NCBI GenBank assembly: GCA_965237405.1
Contig: OZ250139.1
Location: 1,178,001 to 1,242,000 of the forward strand
DNA length: 64,000 nt
Direction of reading: 5' to 3'
Origin: CAUZIB01 sp963663925
GTDB taxonomy: Bacteria > Acidobacteriota > Vicinamibacteria > Vicinamibacterales > UBA8438
Of the stretch, positions 1 through 7,826 are shown in pieces. Both the position numbers and the translations under genes were made by a program. Under the pieces are notes generated by a model. It was not told the DNA's origin and did no database searches. It saw only the letters and a list, made by a program, of their open reading frames with translations. Within the stretch, counting starts at the first letter, position 1. Each line of letters starts with the position of its first letter.

Positions 1-1
1 A

Positions 2-151
2 CGGCCACTAAAGCGAATGATCCAGCGACGGGTCCTCGACCCGTTGGCCATGCGCATCCTACAGGATGAGTTTGAAGAGGGCGATCGGGTGGTCGTGGAC
101 GCCGTCAATCGAGAGCTCTGCTTCACGAAGGAACAACCGGTAACCGCGTAA
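2..151 (+). CDS. clpB: ClpB disaggregase, C-terminal fragment (partial)
   Basis: The window opens inside a rightward gene whose last 49 codons are present, ending at TAA 149-151. The peptide runs RPLKRMIQRRVLDPLAMRIL and then EFEEGDRVVVD. This matches the small C-terminal AAA+ D2 subdomain of ClpB/ClpC chaperones, where the R-x-L-K/R-R-x-I-Q segment holds the sensor-2 region and the x-EGD-x-V strand follows. ClpB is the ATP-driven cytosolic disaggregase working with DnaK. ClpC or ClpA cannot be excluded from 49 residues, but the ending without a long tail fits ClpB best. The gene faces the leftward rho operon. Confidence 0.7.
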   Translation, partial: RPLKRMIQRRVLDPLAMRILQDEFEEGDRVVVDAVNRELCFTKEQPVTA

Positions 152-166
152 AGGAATACTAGACCA

Positions 167-375
167 CTAGCTGCTGATCTGGGCCCGATCGGCAGCCTCG
201 AATTCGATCTGCCGGTGTGACCCGTCGCAGAAGGGCTTGTTGTTCGACGCGCCGCACCGACAGAGCGCTAACGGTCGGCCAGAGATGGTAAACTCTCCGC
301 CTTCCGCATCGACAATGGAGGCGTCGTCGGCATCGACAGTAGCGGGCCGTTATCACGAACTCGGATCTTAGTCAT
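167..375 (-). pseudogene. CDGSH-type iron-sulfur protein gene broken by a one-base deletion
   Basis: The reading frame starts at ATG 373-375 with MTKIRVRDNGPLL and then goes out of frame. A second frame continues VDADDASIVDAEGG and contains CRCGAS, then KPFCDGSH, ending at TAG 167-169. That C-x-C-x(n)-C-D-G-S-H pattern is the [2Fe-2S] ligand set of CDGSH proteins (MitoNEET fold, about 70 residues in bacteria). The span is 209 bases, one short of 70 codons, and the two halves join naturally around 337-341. A single base is therefore missing, either in the genome or in the assembly. The start lies 3 bases beyond the rho stop, so it would be co-transcribed with rho. Confidence 0.75.
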
Positions 376-378
376 TCG

Positions 379-1776
379 TCATCCCATTTTCTGCATTGAA
401 CCCAGGAAGTCCGCGTTCGATTTCGTCTTACGCATCTTGTCGAGTAGTAGCTCCATAGCTTCGACTGACGAGAGACCGTTTAAGACCTTCCTGAGAACCC
501 ACACGCGATTTAGGTCGTCCGAATTCAGAAGCAGCTCTTCCTTTCGCGTCCCGCTCTTCTGGATATCGATCGCCGGGAACACGCGTTTATCGACAAGCTT
601 CCGCTCAAGGTGAATCTCCATATTACCGGTGCCCTTGAACTCCTCGAAGATAACGTCGTCCATGCGCGACCCGGTATCGACGAGGGCAGTCGCCATAATC
701 GTTAGTGAGCCTCCTTCCTCGATGTTTCGCGCCGCGCCAAAGAAACGCTTCGGCTTCTGCAAGGCGTTGGAATCGAGCCCGCCCGACAGTACCTTCCCAG
801 ACGGTGGAATGACGGTGTTATAGGCACGAGCGAGGCGCGTGATCGAGTCGAGCAGAATCACGACGTCCTTCCGATGCTCCACCAGACGCTTCGCCTTCTC
901 GATCACCATTTCAGCCACCTGCACGTGACGCTGCGCCGGTTCGTCAAACGTCGACGAGATCACCTCGCCGTCGACCGATCGCTGCATGTCGGTCACCTCC
1001 TCCGGGCGTTCGTCAATCAGGAGGACGATTAAATATATCTCAGAGTGGTTTTTGGAGATCGACTGTGCGATATTCTGCAGCAACATTGTCTTGCCCGTCC
1101 GCGGCGCGGCGACAATCACGCCGCGCTGTCCTTTTCCAATCGGGGTCATCAAGTCCATGACACGGGCCGACAGATTGGTACTGGCACTCTCGAGCGTGAT
1201 ACGTTCCTGTGGGTACAGGGGCGTGAGATTCTCAAAGAAGACCTTGTCACGCGCCTGATCAGGCGACTCGAAGTTGACAGCCTCGACTTTGATCAGCGCG
1301 AAATAGCGCTCGCCCTCCTTCGGCGGCCGGATTTGACCCGAAACGGTATCGCCGGTCTGAAGATCGAACTTCCGGATCTGCGAAGGCGACACGTAAATGT
1401 CGTCTGGTCCCGGGAGATAGTTGTAATCTGGAGCCCTCAGGAACCCAAACCCGTCAGGCAACACCTCCAGGACCCCTTCGGAGAAGATGAACCCGCTCTG
1501 CTCCGTCTGTGCCTTCAGGATTTGGAAGATGAGATCCTGCTTGCGCATGCCTGTCGCGCCGGCCACGTTGAGATCCTTAGCGATTTGGGTCAGCTTCGCG
1601 ATGCTCATGTCTTTGAGCTCGCCAATGTTCAGTGTATTGCCCGAGCGTTTCTGGGTGGGCTTCCCACCGCCTTGCTTGGGACCTGGCGGCTTTGCCGTGT
1701 CAACGGCGGCTAGCGAGTCGGGCATGTCCGAGTGATCGGCGGAAGATTGCGGGGTGTGTTTCTGATTAGTTGGCAT
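379..1776 (-). CDS. rho: Transcription termination factor Rho
   Basis: Encodes the hexameric RNA-dependent ATPase/translocase that ends transcription of untranslated RNA. The 465-residue protein has a roughly 50-residue low-complexity N-terminal extension rich in Pro, Gly, Lys and Gln. It is followed by the Rho N-terminal helical domain (about 50-90), the CSD/OB RNA-binding domain (about 95-170, with LPDGFGFLR) and the RecA-like ATPase. Walker A is APRTGKTM at about 224-231, Walker B is VVILLDSITR, and the R-loop/arginine-finger segments are intact (GSRMDDVIFEEFKGTGNMEI). It is about 45 residues longer than E. coli Rho because of the extension. The CDGSH remnant follows in the same direction. 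Confidence 0.97.
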   Translation of the reverse strand: MPTNQKHTPQSSADHSDMPDSLAAVDTAKPPGPKQGGGKPTQKRSGNTLNIGELKDMSIAKLTQIAKDLNVAGATGMRKQDLIFQILKAQTEQSGFIFSEGVLEVLPDGFGFLRAPDYNYLPGPDDIYVSPSQIRKFDLQTGDTVSGQIRPPKEGERYFALIKVEAVNFESPDQARDKVFFENLTPLYPQERITLESASTNLSARVMDLMTPIGKGQRGVIVAAPRTGKTMLLQNIAQSISKNHSEIYLIVLLIDERPEEVTDMQRSVDGEVISSTFDEPAQRHVQVAEMVIEKAKRLVEHRKDVVILLDSITRLARAYNTVIPPSGKVLSGGLDSNALQKPKRFFGAARNIEEGGSLTIMATALVDTGSRMDDVIFEEFKGTGNMEIHLERKLVDKRVFPAIDIQKSGTRKEELLLNSDDLNRVWVLRKVLNGLSSVEAMELLLDKMRKTKSNADFLGSMQKMG

Positions 1777-1810
1777 GAGGTTTCATCGTGCTAAGTGTTA
1801 GGGAGTGATC

Positions 1811-1846
1811 AGCCAAACGGCTGGGATTCGCGGGAGTGTCGCCCGC
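1811..1846 (-). other. Paired small hairpins in the rho leader
   Basis: Two short inverted repeats lie in the 160-base gap upstream of rho. One is a 4-bp stem (1811-1814 with 1819-1822, loop of 4). The other is a 5-bp GC stem (1830-1834 with 1842-1846, loop of 7). They would lie in the 5' leader of the rho transcript. Neither has a T-run, so they are not intrinsic terminators. Rho leaders are autoregulated in other bacteria, but no specific mechanism can be read here, and stems this short arise by chance in GC-rich DNA. Confidence 0.25.
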
Positions 1847-1937
1847 TAGATGTGTAATGTGCTGAAACGAGAATGGCTGGTTGGAGGAACCCTGACCTAT
1901 AACGTCACTCTCAGTATAGGCACCTTATCCAAGCGTG

Positions 1938-2306
1938 TCAAACGGCCTCGGGCAACTCGCCGATTGCCATCAAGCTGCATGATACAATCGGATCCAGACC
2001 AAGCTCCCGGGCGCGTTCCACCACCAAAGGGGCGTCGGTACCGGGATTAAGCCAGAGTTCCGGGATCCCCTTTTTCGCGACTTCATCGACAACCATAACG
2101 GCCTCGGCTGGTCGGACGTAGACGGTTGCCATGTCGATGAACTGCGGTACATCCAGCACTGATCCGTAAGCGTGAAGTCCCTCGATCGTTTCCTCGTGTG
2201 GATTGACCGGCACGACCGTGTACCCTTGTCTCAGGAATCCCCGTACCGCTCGATTACCGAACTTCGTTCGATCCCGAGACGCACCGATCACGGCAACCGT
2301 CTTCAT
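1938..2306 (-). CDS. CoA-binding (YccU-like) Rossmann protein
   Basis: A 122-residue single-domain protein beginning MKTVAVIGASRDRTKFGNRA, the nucleotide-binding loop of the CoA_binding family (PF13380, YccU-like). Further family signatures are GYTVVPVNPHEETIEG, YVRPAEAV and ELWLNPGTDAP. These proteins resemble the N-terminal CoA domain of succinyl-CoA synthetase; their cellular role is not firmly established. The frame is open 18 codons upstream, but the ATG at 2304-2306 is preferred. The domain starts there, and a TATACT box lies 6 bases upstream. The gene is divergent from the glycosyltransferase gene at 2339. Confidence 0.85.
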   Translation of the reverse strand: MKTVAVIGASRDRTKFGNRAVRGFLRQGYTVVPVNPHEETIEGLHAYGSVLDVPQFIDMATVYVRPAEAVMVVDEVAKKGIPELWLNPGTDAPLVVERARELGLDPIVSCSLMAIGELPEAV

Positions 2307-2312
2307 CTTGTC

Positions 2313-2318
2313 AGTATA
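2313..2318 (-). promoter_or_regulatory. -10 box for a leaderless CoA-binding gene
   Basis: TATACT on the minus strand sits 6 bases before the ATG at 2306, so transcription would start at or next to the start codon. No Shine-Dalgarno sequence is present in the gap. No good -35 hexamer was seen. The same layout recurs at five other genes in this window. Confidence 0.45.
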
Positions 2319-2338
2319 GCTTGTAGAATTTCTTTTAG

Positions 2339-4009
2339 GTGAGGGGTTATGCAATCGCACTCATCGGCGTTTGCCTTCTGACATTTTTCGCGGGTCTGGG
2401 TACCCCGGCTATCGCCGACTCGGACGAGGCGTTCTATGCGGAGAGTGCCCGTGAGATGGTCGAGCTCGGTGACTGGCTGACCCCCCACTTTAACTACCTC
2501 TATCGCTTCGAGAAGCCGATTCTGTATTACTGGTTGGTGGCGACCACATACGCTGTCGCCGGCATCAGCGAAGCAACAGCCCGCTTCCCCTCGGCACTAT
2601 CAGGCCTCGGTCTCACACTGATCACATTTGGCGCGGCTCGGCGGTACTTCAACAAACCCACCGCTTTTTTGGCGAGCCTCATTACGGCCTCCAGCTTCGG
2701 GTGTGTGGCGATGGCTCGCCAAGCTCTTCCAGACCTCACGCTCGCATTCTTCATCACGCTCACAACGTGGGCGTTGTTGGTCGCATGGCTCGACACAGTC
2801 GAGATGGCCGAAGAACCCCGCCGCAACCCGGCCATCCGAACCGCCTGGGTCATGGTGGCAGCGTTGGGAGCGGCCGGTGCCTTCCTCACAAAGGGCCCCG
2901 TCGGTCTCGCGCTGCCGGCCCTCGTCGTTGGACCGCTTCTGGCTTGGCACGGGTGGATACGGAGAATACCTCTACAGATCCGACTGTCGGACCTAGCCGC
3001 TGGGACAGGGGTCTTTCTCGTAATTGCCGCACCGTGGTATCTCGCGATGACCCTCGAGCACGGGCTTCCGTATCTCGATCGCTTCTTTATCGGCGAAAAC
3101 CTCGACCGTTTCGCAACGTCTCGTTACAACGACCCGCGGCCGGTGTGGTATTACCTTCCCATCATTGCAGGCGGACTGCTGCCCTGGTCTCCACTAATGC
3201 TCCTCTGGGGCCCAATGGTCCGTCGTGCGCTCACTCAACGGATCGGTAGCGCTGCCGCCGGATGGCAGCTGGTCTGGTGGGCCGTGGCACCCCTCGCCTT
3301 CTACACGCTGGCGATAGGTAAGCAGCCAAGATACATTCTCCCGATTCTGCCCCCGCTTGCTATCCTCCTTGCGCATGCCATCCAAGGCCAGCTCACTACA
3401 CGCGTAGCCGGCCGACTGTTTTCCGCGTCGGTCACCATTGCGGGTATTGTGCTAGGAGCCATTGGCGTGCTTATCTACCGCGCACAGCCCCTCCTCGTCG
3501 AATGGGATGCGCTGTTGGTTTACCTCGCGGCTGGCGCGATTGTCGTATCTGGATGCATGGTGCTTGCATGTCTACGGCACCCACAGTGGGTTCCCGGAGC
3601 ATTGGTCGTGTCTGCCATCGTGGTCACACTCGCGGTCCACTCGATCGTGCTAGCATCACCAGGGGTGACGCCAGTTGAACGGGTCGCCGCACTGCTCGCA
3701 GCCGAACGAAGCGCCGGTGAAAGATATGGCCGCTACGCGACCTTCCACCGGAACCTGATTTTCTACGTGCGGGCGCCGTTCGTCGAGCTTCCGATTGAGC
3801 AGGCAATGCGCGATTACCTCGCCGATCCTGATCGTGTGCTGTGTGTGATGCCGGTGAAAGAAATCGCTCGCCTGCACGCCGCTGGGGTCAGTATCCGATC
3901 GCTGGGCGAGGTACGATACTTGAACACGGGCAATCTCACGCCCCGCGTCCTGCTCAACCCCGATCCCAAACACTACGTTCGCCGTATCGCCCTCGTGACC
4001 AACCAGTAG
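2339..4009 (+). CDS. ArnT-like membrane glycosyltransferase (GT83/PMT family)
   Basis: A 556-residue polytopic membrane protein of the dolichyl-phosphate-mannose mannosyltransferase/ArnT class. These enzymes move a sugar from a polyprenyl-phosphate donor to lipid A, protein or another envelope acceptor on the periplasmic face. The first periplasmic loop carries the family signature DSDEAFYAESAREM with the catalytic acidic pair, followed by DWLTPHFNYLYRFEKPILYYW. About ten further hydrophobic segments follow to about residue 440, then a soluble C-terminal domain. The start is GTG 2339; an earlier start would collide with the divergent promoter. glcD follows after two bases, so the two are likely co-transcribed. 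The acceptor cannot be read from the sequence. Confidence 0.85.
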   Translation: MRGYAIALIGVCLLTFFAGLGTPAIADSDEAFYAESAREMVELGDWLTPHFNYLYRFEKPILYYWLVATTYAVAGISEATARFPSALSGLGLTLITFGAARRYFNKPTAFLASLITASSFGCVAMARQALPDLTLAFFITLTTWALLVAWLDTVEMAEEPRRNPAIRTAWVMVAALGAAGAFLTKGPVGLALPALVVGPLLAWHGWIRRIPLQIRLSDLAAGTGVFLVIAAPWYLAMTLEHGLPYLDRFFIGENLDRFATSRYNDPRPVWYYLPIIAGGLLPWSPLMLLWGPMVRRALTQRIGSAAAGWQLVWWAVAPLAFYTLAIGKQPRYILPILPPLAILLAHAIQGQLTTRVAGRLFSASVTIAGIVLGAIGVLIYRAQPLLVEWDALLVYLAAGAIVVSGCMVLACLRHPQWVPGALVVSAIVVTLAVHSIVLASPGVTPVERVAALLAAERSAGERYGRYATFHRNLIFYVRAPFVELPIEQAMRDYLADPDRVLCVMPVKEIARLHAAGVSIRSLGEVRYLNTGNLTPRVLLNPDPKHYVRRIALVTNQ

Positions 4010-4011
4010 CG

Positions 4012-5400
4012 ATGCTCCCTGACGGTTTTCTAGACGCGATCACCGCGATTCTCGGCGCGAACCATGTCCGTACCGATCAAGAGTCACTCGTGACCTACGG
4101 TACCGACGCACTACGCGCAACACAACTGGCCGACCTCGTTGCGCTGCCAGCTTCGACCGATGAAATTTCACAAATTGCACGGCTGTGTAATTGCCATCGG
4201 GTACCGCTAACGCCCCGCGGCGCTGGAACCGGCTACTCTGGAGGCGCTGTCCCGACCGCTGGCGGCGTAGTCGTGTCGCTTGAACGTCTTGACCAGATTC
4301 TCGAAATCGACCCCGCCAGCCTCCTAGCCGTCGTGCAGCCCAATGTTGTCACCGCCGAGTTCCAGCGAACCGTCGAACGAATCGGGTTGTTCTATCCACC
4401 TGATCCGGCCAGCCTCAATCAGTCGGTGATCGGTGGCAATGTCGCCGAGTGCGCCGGAGGGCCTCGCGCCTTCAAGTACGGCACAACGAAGCGATATGTG
4501 CTTGGCCTCGAAGCGGTTCTGCCCACTGGAGACCTCATCCGAACGGGGGGAAAGTCAGTCAAGAACGTCGTCGGTTACAACCTGACCCAACTGCTCGTTG
4601 GGTCTGAGGGCACACTTGCCATCGTCACCGAAATCATCCTTCGTCTTATCGCTAAGCCTCAGGAACGCGCAACAATTCACGCGATCTTTCCTGGAATTAC
4701 TGCAGCCGTCTCGGCCGTGGCCGACCTGGCCGCCAAGGGTATCGTGCCCGCCGCCCTCGAGCTTATCGACACCCAGTCGCGCGCGGCGGTCCAGCGATAC
4801 CGTGGTCATCACGGCGAAGCGACTGAGTCGGGCACCGTACTCCTGATCGAGCTAGACGGCCAGTTCGCCGCTGTCGAATCGGAAGCGGCCCGTGTCGAAG
4901 CGGCGTGCCACCATGCCGAAGCGACTTCCGTAAAACGTGCGACAACCGACACCGAACGCGATGTACTGTGGTCCGAGCGCCGCGACCTATCACTCGCGCT
5001 GCGAGCGCTAGCACCGCTCAAGATCAATCACGACGTCGTCGTTCCCAAGGGACGCATCCCGGAACTGTTCGACGTTATCGAGCAACTGCGCTTAGAGTAC
5101 AGTCTGCTCATTCCCGCCTTTGGGCATGCCGGTGACGGCAACATACATGTCAACATTCTCGTCGACCCGTCAAACAAGGAAATGATGCGTCGCGCTAACC
5201 GCGCTGAACGCCAGCTGTTCGAAGCAGTGGTAGCACTTGAGGGCTCCATCAGCGGTGAGCATGGCATCGGCTACTCGAAGGCTCAATTCCTTGGGCTGGA
5301 ATTGACGGTGGAGACCATCAACCTCATGCGGCGTGTAAAGTTGGCCTTCGACCCAAACGGCATTCTGAATCCAGGAAAGATCTTTCCCGATCCGAATTAG
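4012..5400 (+). CDS. glcD: FAD-linked oxidase, glycolate oxidase GlcD type
   Basis: A 462-residue flavoprotein of the FAD-binding type 4 / GlcD family, which oxidises 2-hydroxy acids such as glycolate or lactate and passes electrons to the respiratory chain. The PP-loop FAD-binding region is PRGAGTGYSGGAVP (about 64-77) followed by VVSLERLDQILEID. The middle has NVVGYNLTQLLVGSEGTLAIVTE. The C-terminal domain ends with FGHAGDGNIHVNIL and SGEHGIGYSKAQFL, which supply the metal/substrate histidines. ATG 4012 is chosen because the frame upstream is non-homologous. No glcE or glcF neighbour is present, so the natural substrate is uncertain. A D-lactate dehydrogenase role is the main alternative. 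Confidence 0.85.
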   Translation: MLPDGFLDAITAILGANHVRTDQESLVTYGTDALRATQLADLVALPASTDEISQIARLCNCHRVPLTPRGAGTGYSGGAVPTAGGVVVSLERLDQILEIDPASLLAVVQPNVVTAEFQRTVERIGLFYPPDPASLNQSVIGGNVAECAGGPRAFKYGTTKRYVLGLEAVLPTGDLIRTGGKSVKNVVGYNLTQLLVGSEGTLAIVTEIILRLIAKPQERATIHAIFPGITAAVSAVADLAAKGIVPAALELIDTQSRAAVQRYRGHHGEATESGTVLLIELDGQFAAVESEAARVEAACHHAEATSVKRATTDTERDVLWSERRDLSLALRALAPLKINHDVVVPKGRIPELFDVIEQLRLEYSLLIPAFGHAGDGNIHVNILVDPSNKEMMRRANRAERQLFEAVVALEGSISGEHGIGYSKAQFLGLELTVETINLMRRVKLAFDPNGILNPGKIFPDPN

Positions 5401-5467
5401 TCCAAGCCTTCGGACTGACTACCATAGGCTACGACGCTCAACCTCCGATCCCTCACCCTCCACGCGC

Positions 5468-6697
5468 TCACCTGATGTCCGATCCTGCTGCCCGCACCTC
5501 GCCACGATCGATCGCCGCAACGAAATCAAGTATCCGATTGACCCCCTCCTCAAGTTGCCCCAGCGAAGCCGCATAGGATAATCTGATGAATCCAGGCGCG
5601 TCGAAGGCCTCACCTGGCGTGAGGGCCACATGGTTTCGCCGAAGCAGCTCGGCAGCAAAATCTACAGTCGTTCGAACGGTGTCGGGCGACAGAAGCTCGG
5701 TCACGTCTGGAAATAGGTAGAAGGCGCCGGCAGGTCGAACGCAGCGGAGCCGAGGCTCCTTCTTCAACCAGCCCAAGACTGCATCCCGACGCTCACGATA
5801 CGCCGAACGCATCTCGGCGACGCACGTCTGTGACCCGGTAAGTGCCGTCACACCGGCGTGCTGGGTGACGCTTGACACATTCGACGTGCAGTGGCTCTGA
5901 ATGTTGTTGCAGGCCGCGATGAGTGACTCGGGGCCGATTGCCCATCCGCAGCGCCAACCGGTCATGGCGTAGCTCTTGGACAGGCTTCCGACCAATGCGA
6001 ATCGGTTCGGTGCGGCTTCCTGAAGTACCTTCGGCAAATTGTGCGAAATATTGTCGTGTATTAACTGTTCGTAGCACAGGTCGAGCACAATCCAGATGCC
6101 CTGCTTGGTTACTGCGCGCGCGATCGCGGCCAGATCATCTTCGTCGATAAGGCCACCCGTTGGGTTCCCAGGGGAGTTGATCACGATCGCCCGTGCTCGA
6201 GGACCAACGGCGTCGATCATTGCGTCGGCGTTCACTCGAAAGCGATCCTCTGCGTGCGTCCGAACGATTACCGGTCGTCCATCGGCGAGCATGACTTGGT
6301 CAACAATCGTGGGCCAGCCTGGGGAGTGGGTAATCACCTCGTCACCTGGATCGAGCAGCGCCATCGCGACGTTGAACAGTGCCTGCTTACCGCCAGCCGT
6401 CACGATCACTTGATCAGGCTCGAACTTGATACCGTAATCGGCTTCGTAGCGCGAGCAGATCGCCTGCCTGAGTTCAGGAATTCCCGCGTTTGGCGTGTAC
6501 TTCGTGAATCCTTTACGGATCGCCATGCGACCCGCGTCCTTCACGTGATCCGGCGTCGGAAAGTCTGGCTCGCCCGCCCCAAGGTCAACGACGTCAACCC
6601 CTCGTCGCCGCAACGTGTCGGCCTCGACCGCAACCCGTTGCGTTGGAGACGATGCGACCAGACGGCTGCGCTCCGAGAACTCGGTACGATCCCTCAC
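5468..6697 (-). CDS. PLP-dependent class I aminotransferase (aspartate aminotransferase-like)
   Basis: A 409-residue fold-type I aminotransferase. The N-terminal signature is VDLGAGEPDFPTP, then KYTPNAGIPELRQAI. VINSPGNPTGG (about 173-183) carries the conserved Asn and Pro. The PLP Schiff-base lysine is Lys241 in SLSKSYAMTGWRCGW, and the carboxylate-binding Arg is in FIRLSYA. The length and NPTG/SKSYAMTGWR pattern fit subgroup I-gamma aspartate/prephenate aminotransferases, which would close the Phe/Tyr route if it acts on prephenate. The start is GTG 6697, and coaD ends 30 bases upstream. It is the last gene of the recG-rsmD-coaD leftward run. Confidence 0.88.
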   Translation of the reverse strand: MRDRTEFSERSRLVASSPTQRVAVEADTLRRRGVDVVDLGAGEPDFPTPDHVKDAGRMAIRKGFTKYTPNAGIPELRQAICSRYEADYGIKFEPDQVIVTAGGKQALFNVAMALLDPGDEVITHSPGWPTIVDQVMLADGRPVIVRTHAEDRFRVNADAMIDAVGPRARAIVINSPGNPTGGLIDEDDLAAIARAVTKQGIWIVLDLCYEQLIHDNISHNLPKVLQEAAPNRFALVGSLSKSYAMTGWRCGWAIGPESLIAACNNIQSHCTSNVSSVTQHAGVTALTGSQTCVAEMRSAYRERRDAVLGWLKKEPRLRCVRPAGAFYLFPDVTELLSPDTVRTTVDFAAELLRRNHVALTPGEAFDAPGFIRLSYAASLGQLEEGVNRILDFVAAIDRGEVRAAGSDIR

Positions 6698-6726
6698 GAC
6701 GGCACGATAACGCTGGTTGACACCGG

Positions 6727-7248
6727 CTAGCGTCCGGTCAAGACCTTAACCGAGGAAACGGTGTGTTTTTCGCGTAGTCGCATTTCGATCGGCGGTGGCA
6801 CGAGTCCCTCAATCGACCCTCCGAGCGCAAACACTTCCTTCACCAGGCGCGAGCTAACATAGGTGTACGGCTCGGCCGGCATCATGAACACCGTCTCGAT
6901 CGCAGCGTTGAGTCGTTGATTCATCAGTGCCATCTGCGTTTCGTACTCGAAATCCGAAACGGCACGTAACCCCCTGACAATAACGCTCGCCTTCCGGCGT
7001 TGCGCATAGTCGACAAGAAGACCTTCAAAGGTCTCCACCTCAACACTTAATTGATTCTTGAACACCTCTCGCGCCATGTCGACCCGTTCATCCGCAGAAA
7101 ACAGAGGAGACTTATCGCGGTTCACGAGAATCGCCACGACGGTCCGGTCGAAAAGCTTCGCACCTCGTTCGATGATGTCGACATGACCGTTCGTCAGTGG
7201 GTCGAACGATCCCGGGTATACGGCCAGTCGTGGATTCTGTCGCGTCAC
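6727..7248 (-). CDS. coaD: Phosphopantetheine adenylyltransferase
   Basis: Encodes the penultimate enzyme of CoA synthesis, transferring AMP from ATP to 4'-phosphopantetheine. The 173-residue length is slightly above the usual 160. The nucleotidyltransferase T/H-x-G-H motif is in YPGSFDPLTNGHVDI (11-25). Substrate-binding VRGLRAVSDFEYE and the ATP-site YVSSRLVKEV region are present. Its start overlaps the rsmD stop by one base, the classic rsmD-coaD pair, so translation is probably coupled. Confidence 0.96.
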   Translation of the reverse strand: MTRQNPRLAVYPGSFDPLTNGHVDIIERGAKLFDRTVVAILVNRDKSPLFSADERVDMAREVFKNQLSVEVETFEGLLVDYAQRRKASVIVRGLRAVSDFEYETQMALMNQRLNAAIETVFMMPAEPYTYVSSRLVKEVFALGGSIEGLVPPPIEMRLREKHTVSSVKVLTGR

Positions 7249-7826
7249 TATCTCACCGTCCCGTCACCTTCGGCGACCTCACGCCGAAGAAAATCCAACG
7301 CCGTGTCACCGGCTGTCACCGTGCGGATGATCTTTAGCCCGGGGAGACCCGGCGCCGGTGTTCGCACAGCCCGCTCAAGGACCAGCAGTCCCTTGTCGGC
7401 CAGCCGGCTGCCCAAAGCACACAGTATGCCATTGACCCGCGGGTCGCCGTAGGGAGGGTCAGCCACGATGACATCGAACGGATCGGACAACTCGCGCCGC
7501 GTCGCTCCATCGGGCAACGCCGCCCACACCACGACAGCTCGGTCGGACACGCCGCATCCAGCAAGGTTCTTCTCGACGAGCTCCGCCGATCGCTGATCAC
7601 GGTCGATGAACACGGTGTGGGCCGCGCCCCGGCTTACCGCCTCGATGCCGACAGCACCAGTGCCGGCGCAGGCATCCAGGAAACGCGCGCCCTCCACGTG
7701 GTATCCGAGCACATCGAACAAGGTCTCGCGCACTCGATCGGAGGTCGGACGGACCCCAGACCAACTCGGTGACTCAAGACGGCGACCTTTGAGCGTACCT
7801 GCGACTATTCGCACACTATCCCACAC
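7248..7826 (-). CDS. rsmD: 16S rRNA (guanine-966-N2)-methyltransferase RsmD
   Basis: A 192-residue SAM-dependent methyltransferase modifying G966 of 16S rRNA during 30S assembly. The N-terminal RIVAGTLKGRRLESP is the family RNA-binding signature, followed by RPTSDRVRETLFDVL. The SAM motif I is FLDACAGTGAVGIEAVSRGA, and the catalytic motif IV is DPPY. The ATG at 7826 overlaps the recG stop by 11 bases. A GTG at 7814 directly before RIVAGTLKGR would avoid the overlap and is an equally good start. It is translationally coupled to coaD. Confidence 0.94.
   Translation of the reverse strand: MWDSVRIVAGTLKGRRLESPSWSGVRPTSDRVRETLFDVLGYHVEGARFLDACAGTGAVGIEAVSRGAAHTVFIDRDQRSAELVEKNLAGCGVSDRAVVVWAALPDGATRRELSDPFDVIVADPPYGDPRVNGILCALGSRLADKGLLVLERAVRTPAPGLPGLKIIRTVTAGDTALDFLRREVAEGDGTVR

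Noticed and set aside
159..356. A 65-residue Arg/Cys-rich minus-strand frame
   Set aside because: It is the wrong frame over the CDGSH gene; the Cys-rich look comes from the iron-sulfur codons read one base off.
1045..1713. A 222-residue plus-strand frame inside rho
   Set aside because: It lies fully antisense to a highly conserved gene, lacks recognisable motifs and reflects GC-rich third-position bias.
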